A stretch of 9,065 nt of DNA from Pseudomonadota bacterium (lineage in GTDB: Bacteria > Pseudomonadota > Alphaproteobacteria > Caulobacterales > Caulobacteraceae), in contig JAEXJH010000027.1 of assembly GCA_023445955.1 (NCBI GenBank), forward strand, positions 1 to 9,065, written 5' to 3'. The notes under the pieces were generated by a model. That model did not search any database and had not been told where the DNA came from. It was given only the letters and a program-made list of their open reading frames with translations. This document shows positions 5,956 through 9,065 of the stretch, piece by piece. How positions within the stretch are numbered: position 1 is the first letter of the stretch; each line of letters opens with the position of its first letter. The position numbers and the translations under genes were made by a program.

Positions 5956-7437
5956 TTAGTGCCCGGCGCCTTGCGGAAGGTGGGTTTTGTCGTGCTGGCC
6001 GACGCGCCCGATCAAGGTGGTGGTCGCCTCGTTCATGCCGATCAGGTCTACTTCGGCGCCCTGGCGGCGATAGCGGAACACCACCTTGTCGACGGCCGCG
6101 GCCCCCGTGAGGTCCCAAAGGTGGGCCTCGGTCATGTCGATTTCGACCCGAGAGGGGTGGCCGTGATGCTCGAAGCTTGCGGCGAAGAGGTCGGCCGAGG
6201 CGAAGAACAGCTGGCCGCTGACCTGGTAGCGGAGAAGGCCGTCCTCGGGCGTCTCGATCTCGGTGACGACGATCGTCTTGCCGACCTTGCGCATGAAGAA
6301 GATCGCCGAGAGGACCACGCCCAGAACGACGCCCTTTGAGAGGTCGTGCGTGGCGACCACGGCGGCCGTCGTCACGACCATGACGATCGATGACTGAACG
6401 GGCGTCGAGCGCAGCCGCAGGACCGATCCCCAGTCAAAGGTGCCGATCGAGACCATGATCATCACCGCCACCAGGGCGGCCATCGGGATGCGGGCCACCC
6501 AGTCCTGCAGCACCAGCATCAGGAAGAGCAGGAAGAGACCAGCCCAAAGGGTCGAGAGCCGCCCCCGCGCGCCGGAGGTGACGTTGATCATTGACTGGCC
6601 GATCATCGCGCAGCCGGCCATGCCGCCAAACAAGGCCGAGGCGATGTTGGCGATCCCCTGGCCGCGCGTTTCGCGATCCTTGTCCGAAGGGCTGTCGGTG
6701 ATGTCGTCGATCAGGTTGGCGGTCAGCAGCGATTCCAGCAGACCGACGAAGGCCAGGGTCGCAGAGATCGGTCCGATGATCCGCAGGGTCTCCCAGGTCA
6801 GCGGCACCATCGGAAGGTGCAGGGCAGGCAAGGTCCTGGGCATGTGGCCCATGTCGCCCACGGTGCGCACGTCCAGACCGGTGATGATGGCGAAGGTGCT
6901 CAGCACGATGATCGCCACCAGGGCCGAGGGCACGGCCTTGGTAAGACGCGGCAAGCCGTAAATGATCGCCAAGCCCGCGCCCACCATGGCGAAGGTCTGC
7001 CAGTTGGCGCCGACCAGCTGCGGCATCTGGGCCAGGAAGATCAGGATCGCCAGCGAATTGACGAAGCCCGTCATCACGCTCTTGGAGACGAACTTGATGT
7101 AACGGCCAAGCCTTAGCAGTCCGATGATGATCTGGAAGACGCCACACAGGATCGAGGCGGCGAACAGGTATTCCAGGCCGTGATCCCGGACCAGGGTGAC
7201 CATCAGCAAGGACATGGCGCCGGTCGCCGCCGAGATCATGGCGGGGCGCCCGCCGACCAGTGAGATGGTTACGGCGATGACGAAGGAAGCATAGAGGCCA
7301 ACAGCCGGATCGACGCCCGCGATGATCGAGAAGGCGATGGCTTCCGGAATTAAGGCCAGCGCGACAACGGTGCCCGCCAGCAGATCGCGGCGAGGATTGG
7401 CGAGCCATTGCTGGCGCGCCGAGGCAAGCAGGGTCAT
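5956..7437 (-). CDS. SulP-family inorganic anion transporter with STAS domain
   Basis: A 493-residue inner-membrane transporter of the SulP (SLC26-like) family. The N-terminal block [19 protein letters not shown] (18-36) followed by [16 protein letters not shown] (37-52) and the [11 protein letters not shown] segment form the family signature. About 11-14 hydrophobic helices run to residue ~383. The [20 protein letters not shown] (241-260) and [22 protein letters not shown] (261-282) blocks are typical of the YbaR-like branch. A STAS domain covers about 402-480 ([15 protein letters not shown], then [23 protein letters not shown]). Family members carry sulfate, bicarbonate or other anions, usually with H+ or Na+; the substrate cannot be read from sequence. 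The ATG at 7437 lacks a clear Shine-Dalgarno, but the family alignment begins within the first 20 residues, so the start should be near right. It is transcribed alone, convergent to the sigma operon, behind a leader with hairpins. Confidence 0.93.
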   Translation of the reverse strand: MTLLASARQQWLANPRRDLLAGTVVALALIPEAIAFSIIAGVDPAVGLYASFVIAVTISLVGGRPAMISAATGAMSLLMVTLVRDHGLEYLFAASILCGVFQIIIGLLRLGRYIKFVSKSVMTGFVNSLAILIFLAQMPQLVGANWQTFAMVGAGLAIIYGLPRLTKAVPSALVAIIVLSTFAIITGLDVRTVGDMGHMPRTLPALHLPMVPLTWETLRIIGPISATLAFVGLLESLLTANLIDDITDSPSDKDRETRGQGIANIASALFGGMAGCAMIGQSMINVTSGARGRLSTLWAGLFLLFLMLVLQDWVARIPMAALVAVMIMVSIGTFDWGSVLRLRSTPVQSSIVMVVTTAAVVATHDLSKGVVLGVVLSAIFFMRKVGKTIVVTEIETPEDGLLRYQVSGQLFFASADLFAASFEHHGHPSRVEIDMTEAHLWDLTGAAAVDKVVFRYRRQGAEVDLIGMNEATTTLIGRVGQHDKTHLPQGAGH

Positions 7438-7500
7438 GTTGGATTTCAGTCTTTAGGTCGGGCGAACCGGCGCTACACGCTTCAAGTCCGCTTGGGTTTC

Positions 7501-7623
7501 CCGAGGGATCGGCGCCCGGGGTAGCCACCCAGTCTGGCCGGGTCCTTAGTGACAGGGCGCTGATGCCGTAAAAGCCGCAGTCGCGCAATGGGCCGCGACC
7601 TGGAGACCCGATTGGGGCTAAGG
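7501..7623 (-). ncRNA. Candidate structured 5' leader of sulP
   Basis: Read on the minus strand, the sulP leader offers a series of perfect short helices. CCTTAG (7623-7618) can pair with CTAAGG (7549-7544) to close a domain. Inside it GTCGCG (7599-7594) pairs with CGCGAC (7585-7580) around an 8-base loop. Downstream lie GGGT-GGCT-ACCC (7530-7519) and CCGA-TCCC-TCGG (7512-7501), both tetraloop hairpins. The domain ends 64 bases before the ATG. A cis-regulatory RNA is plausible, since a motif called sul1 has been reported upstream of sulfate transporters in Alphaproteobacteria, but I cannot match its consensus by eye. GC-rich sequence also forms such pairs by chance. Confidence 0.25.
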
Positions 7624-7699
7624 TTTGCGGACCTGTCGAACCGGCGGCTTGACGTCGTTTTCGTCCATGCGTGAACACGGCCGTCCAGCGTCATCGTGA

Positions 7700-7922
7700 G
7701 TGGAAAAAGTGGAGTTCCACCCCCTCAAACCGTGGGTAGGAACCGGGGTAGAAGGTGGAGGGCGGACACTTTAAGTGTAGGAAAATAAACGATATTTTGT
7801 ATTTTCTAGCGGACTCCGTCTCCGCCATCCCCCTTTCCATAGATGCACAGCGGCGTCCACGGACGCCATAAGTCCTTTGATTAATCACGGAAAACTCGAG
7901 TTTCCGTGTCTGGACGCGTCCA
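7700..7922. repeat. Cluster of inverted repeats beside the integrase remnant
   Basis: Six perfect dyads occur within 223 bp: GTGGAA/TTCCAC (7700-7705, 7715-7720), ACACTT/AAGTGT (7766-7771, 7773-7778), AAAATA/TATTTT (7782-7787, 7793-7798), GGCGTCC/GGACGCC (7852-7858, 7861-7867), CACGGAAA/TTTCCGTG (7886-7893, 7901-7908, with a 7-base spacer containing CTCGAG) and the palindrome TGGACGCGTCCA (7911-7922). The fourth and sixth share GGACGC and GCGTCC. Such clustering beside an integrase suggests recombinase or regulator binding sites, or remnants of an attachment region; this is inference. Confidence 0.45.
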
Positions 7923-7951
7923 TGCCAAAGCGCTCTCGTTGATCCCTGTAG

Positions 7952-7995
7952 TGGGGTCAAAGCGGGGGTGGCCCTGCGGGGGGCAAAGTGTGGGT
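7952..7995 (+). promoter_or_regulatory. Spaced G-runs just upstream of the integrase
   Basis: Four G-runs lie at 7953-7956, 7964-7968, 7978-7983 and 7992-7994, separated by 7, 9 and 8 bases, ending 7 bases before the ATG. I recall iterated TGGGGGT-type motifs before P4-like integrases, possibly for autoregulation. A G-quadruplex is an alternative reading. Confidence 0.3.
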
Positions 7996-8001
7996 TAGCC
8001 C

Positions 8002-9032
8002 ATGGCGCGCGTTACGACCGTCTCTCTGTTCTGACCGTCCGGCAGCTGCAGGCGCCAGGTCGCTATCCCGATGGCGGCGGCCTCTATCTCCAGATCGGGC
8101 CAACGGGTGGGATGTCGCGGATCTTCCGCTATCGACACGCCGGTCGTGAGCGGCAGATGGGCCTTGGGCCTCTCCAACTCGTCCCACTGGCGCGGGCGCG
8201 CGAGCAGGCCCGAGACATCCGCATGCAGCGCTATCGAGGTGTCGACCCGCTCGGGGCGCGAGGCGCGAAGAAGAAAGTGGTGGAGGCTGAGGTGAGTAGC
8301 GGGCCCACCTTCGCCGAGGCCATGGTCGCCGACATCGACGCCAACAAGGCTGCCTGGCGCAATGAGAAGCACAGCGCGCAGTGGTCGAGCACGCTCAGCA
8401 CCTATGCCGCGCCGCACCTCGGCAAGAAGCGTCTGGCCGACATCGAGACGGCCGACGTCCTGGCGGCCGTTCAGCCAATCTGACTGACCAAGTCGGAAAC
8501 CGCCAGCCGACTGCGTGGTCGGATCGAAACAGTCCTGAGTTGGGGAACGGTTCATGGCTTCAGGTCCGGCGAGAACCCGGCGCGGTGGAAAGGCCACCTG
8601 GAGATGATCCTGCCCGCCAAATCCAAGGTAGCGACGGTCAAGCATCACGCCGCGCTCGATTATCGGAAAATGCCGCGGTTCATGCTCTCCATGGATTCGC
8701 AGAGCGGAGTTGGACCGGTGTTCTGGGGGCAGCTGACGGGCAAAGGCCTCAGCAACATGGCGTTGCTTGCCGTACTGCGCCGCATGGGCCGTGACGATCT
8801 CACCAGCCATGGGTTCCGCAGCTCGTTCCGGGATTGGGCGGCTGAAGAAACGCAGTTTGCGGGCGAGGTCGTCGAGATGGCGCTGGCGCATGCCATCGCC
8901 AATCGGGTCGAGGCGGCTTACCGGCGGGGCGATCTGCTCGAGAAGCGCCGAACGCTCATGGACGAATGGGCCGCCGCTTGCGCGGCTGGATGGTCACGGC
9001 TGGTTTCGCCTCACGCGGCCACCGGTCGGTGA
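8002..9032 (+). pseudogene. Degenerate P4-type tyrosine integrase
   Basis: The full reading is that of a P4/DUF4102-type site-specific tyrosine recombinase: PGRYPDGGGLYLQIGPTGG then RIFRYRHAGRERQMGLGPL (arm-binding domain), PTFAEAMVADIDANKAAW (core-binding domain), and a catalytic end with LTSHGFRSSFRDWAAEET (His 8808-8810, Arg 8817-8819), ALAH (His 8889-8891) and the presumed Tyr nucleophile in EAAYRRGDLL (8919-8921). Three lesions are seen. The ATG 8002 frame (MARVTTVSLF) hits TGA at 8032 and homology resumes one frame over, as if one base is missing. TGA at 8481-8483 sits where the family has QPIWLTK, so Trp became stop, and the same frame continues after it. Around 8711-8720 SGVGP jumps straight to VFWGQ, losing roughly 60-90 residues with the first catalytic arginine block (TAARSGEVRG-like). 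It cannot make an active recombinase and marks a decayed island edge. Confidence 0.9.
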
Positions 9033-9065
9033 GCATCATCCATCAATCGGCGGATGCCGCGCTCT

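Larger units (their letters stand above)
7438..8001. other. 564-bp non-coding region between sulP and the integrase remnant
   Basis: The left part (7438-7690) is GC-rich sulP leader. The right part (7690-7995) changes character: AT-rich patches such as GGAAAATAAACGATATTTTG, many short dyads, then G-runs. Open frames here (for example 7960-7691 on the minus strand) show no family features and are broken up by inverted repeats. I see no tRNA or tmRNA end that could act as an attachment site. Confidence 0.5.

Noticed and set aside
5951..5965. Hairpin CGGGC/GCCCG over the sulP stop codon as a terminator
   Set aside because: Only 5 bp and no T-tract follows on the minus strand.
7618..7668. 16-codon minus-strand ORF (MDENDVKPPVRQVRKP) in the sulP leader, a possible leader peptide
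   Set aside because: No Shine-Dalgarno or amino-acid bias suggesting attenuation; too short to support alone.
6434..7678. 414-residue open frame on the minus strand overlapping sulP
   Set aside because: It is the out-of-frame shadow of the SulP gene, rich in Gly, Arg, His and Asp as expected of a GC-rich alternative frame.
7691..7960. 89-residue open frame on the minus strand in the dyad island
   Set aside because: No family features, biased composition, spans six inverted repeats and has no ribosome binding site; likely chance.
7438..8001. tRNA or tmRNA attachment site for the integrase
   Set aside because: No tRNA-like cloverleaf or 3' end with a GGTTCGAATCC-like arm was found here; the integrase may have moved from its original site or the site lies outside the window.
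1..9065. CRISPR array, toxin-antitoxin or phage-defence genes
   Set aside because: No regularly spaced direct repeats and no unassigned gene pair with such features are present.

Overview
The window is GC-rich DNA with alphaproteobacterial character, most likely Caulobacteraceae (Caulobacter or Phenylobacterium type). Three things suggest this: an HWE-type histidine kinase, an ECF sigma factor overlapping a small DUF6768-like membrane protein, and a P4-type integrase whose wording I recognise from that group. The assignment comes from protein style and base composition, not from a database search.

Layout, left to right. On the minus strand, 1-434 holds the N-terminal membrane domain of a PQQ-dependent glucose dehydrogenase (gcd), cut off by the window edge. 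A 482-bp divergent region (435-916) contains two clean inverted repeats and a candidate promoter. Two sodium/proton antiporters follow in tandem on the plus strand: nhaA (917-2179) and a CPA1/NhaP-type antiporter (2236-3483). They are 56 bp apart, probably one operon. Next is a sensor kinase with a DUF4118 membrane domain and an HWE kinase domain, split by a +1 frameshift near 4165 (3752-4195 and 4167-4769). It has a candidate EcfG-type general-stress promoter upstream and a Rho-independent terminator just downstream (4789-4817). An ECF sigma factor (4866-5435) then overlaps a two-helix membrane protein (5428-5784) by 8 bp.

Convergent to these, on the minus strand, is a SulP-family anion transporter with a C-terminal STAS domain (5956-7437). 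Its upstream leader can fold into several hairpins (about 7501-7623). Beyond it, 7690-7995 is a more AT-rich island packed with short dyads and then spaced G-runs. It leads into a clearly dead P4-type tyrosine integrase (8002-9032) with three visible lesions. This end looks like the worn edge of a former mobile island.

Functionally the intact genes are about ion and pH balance (two Na+/H+ antiporters, one SulP anion transporter, periplasmic glucose oxidation that releases acid) plus envelope or stress signalling (HWE kinase, ECF sigma, membrane partner). That they act as one stress module is inference from neighbourhood. The points most worth checking are the sigma/membrane-protein pair, the sulP leader, the dyad island and the frameshift in the kinase.
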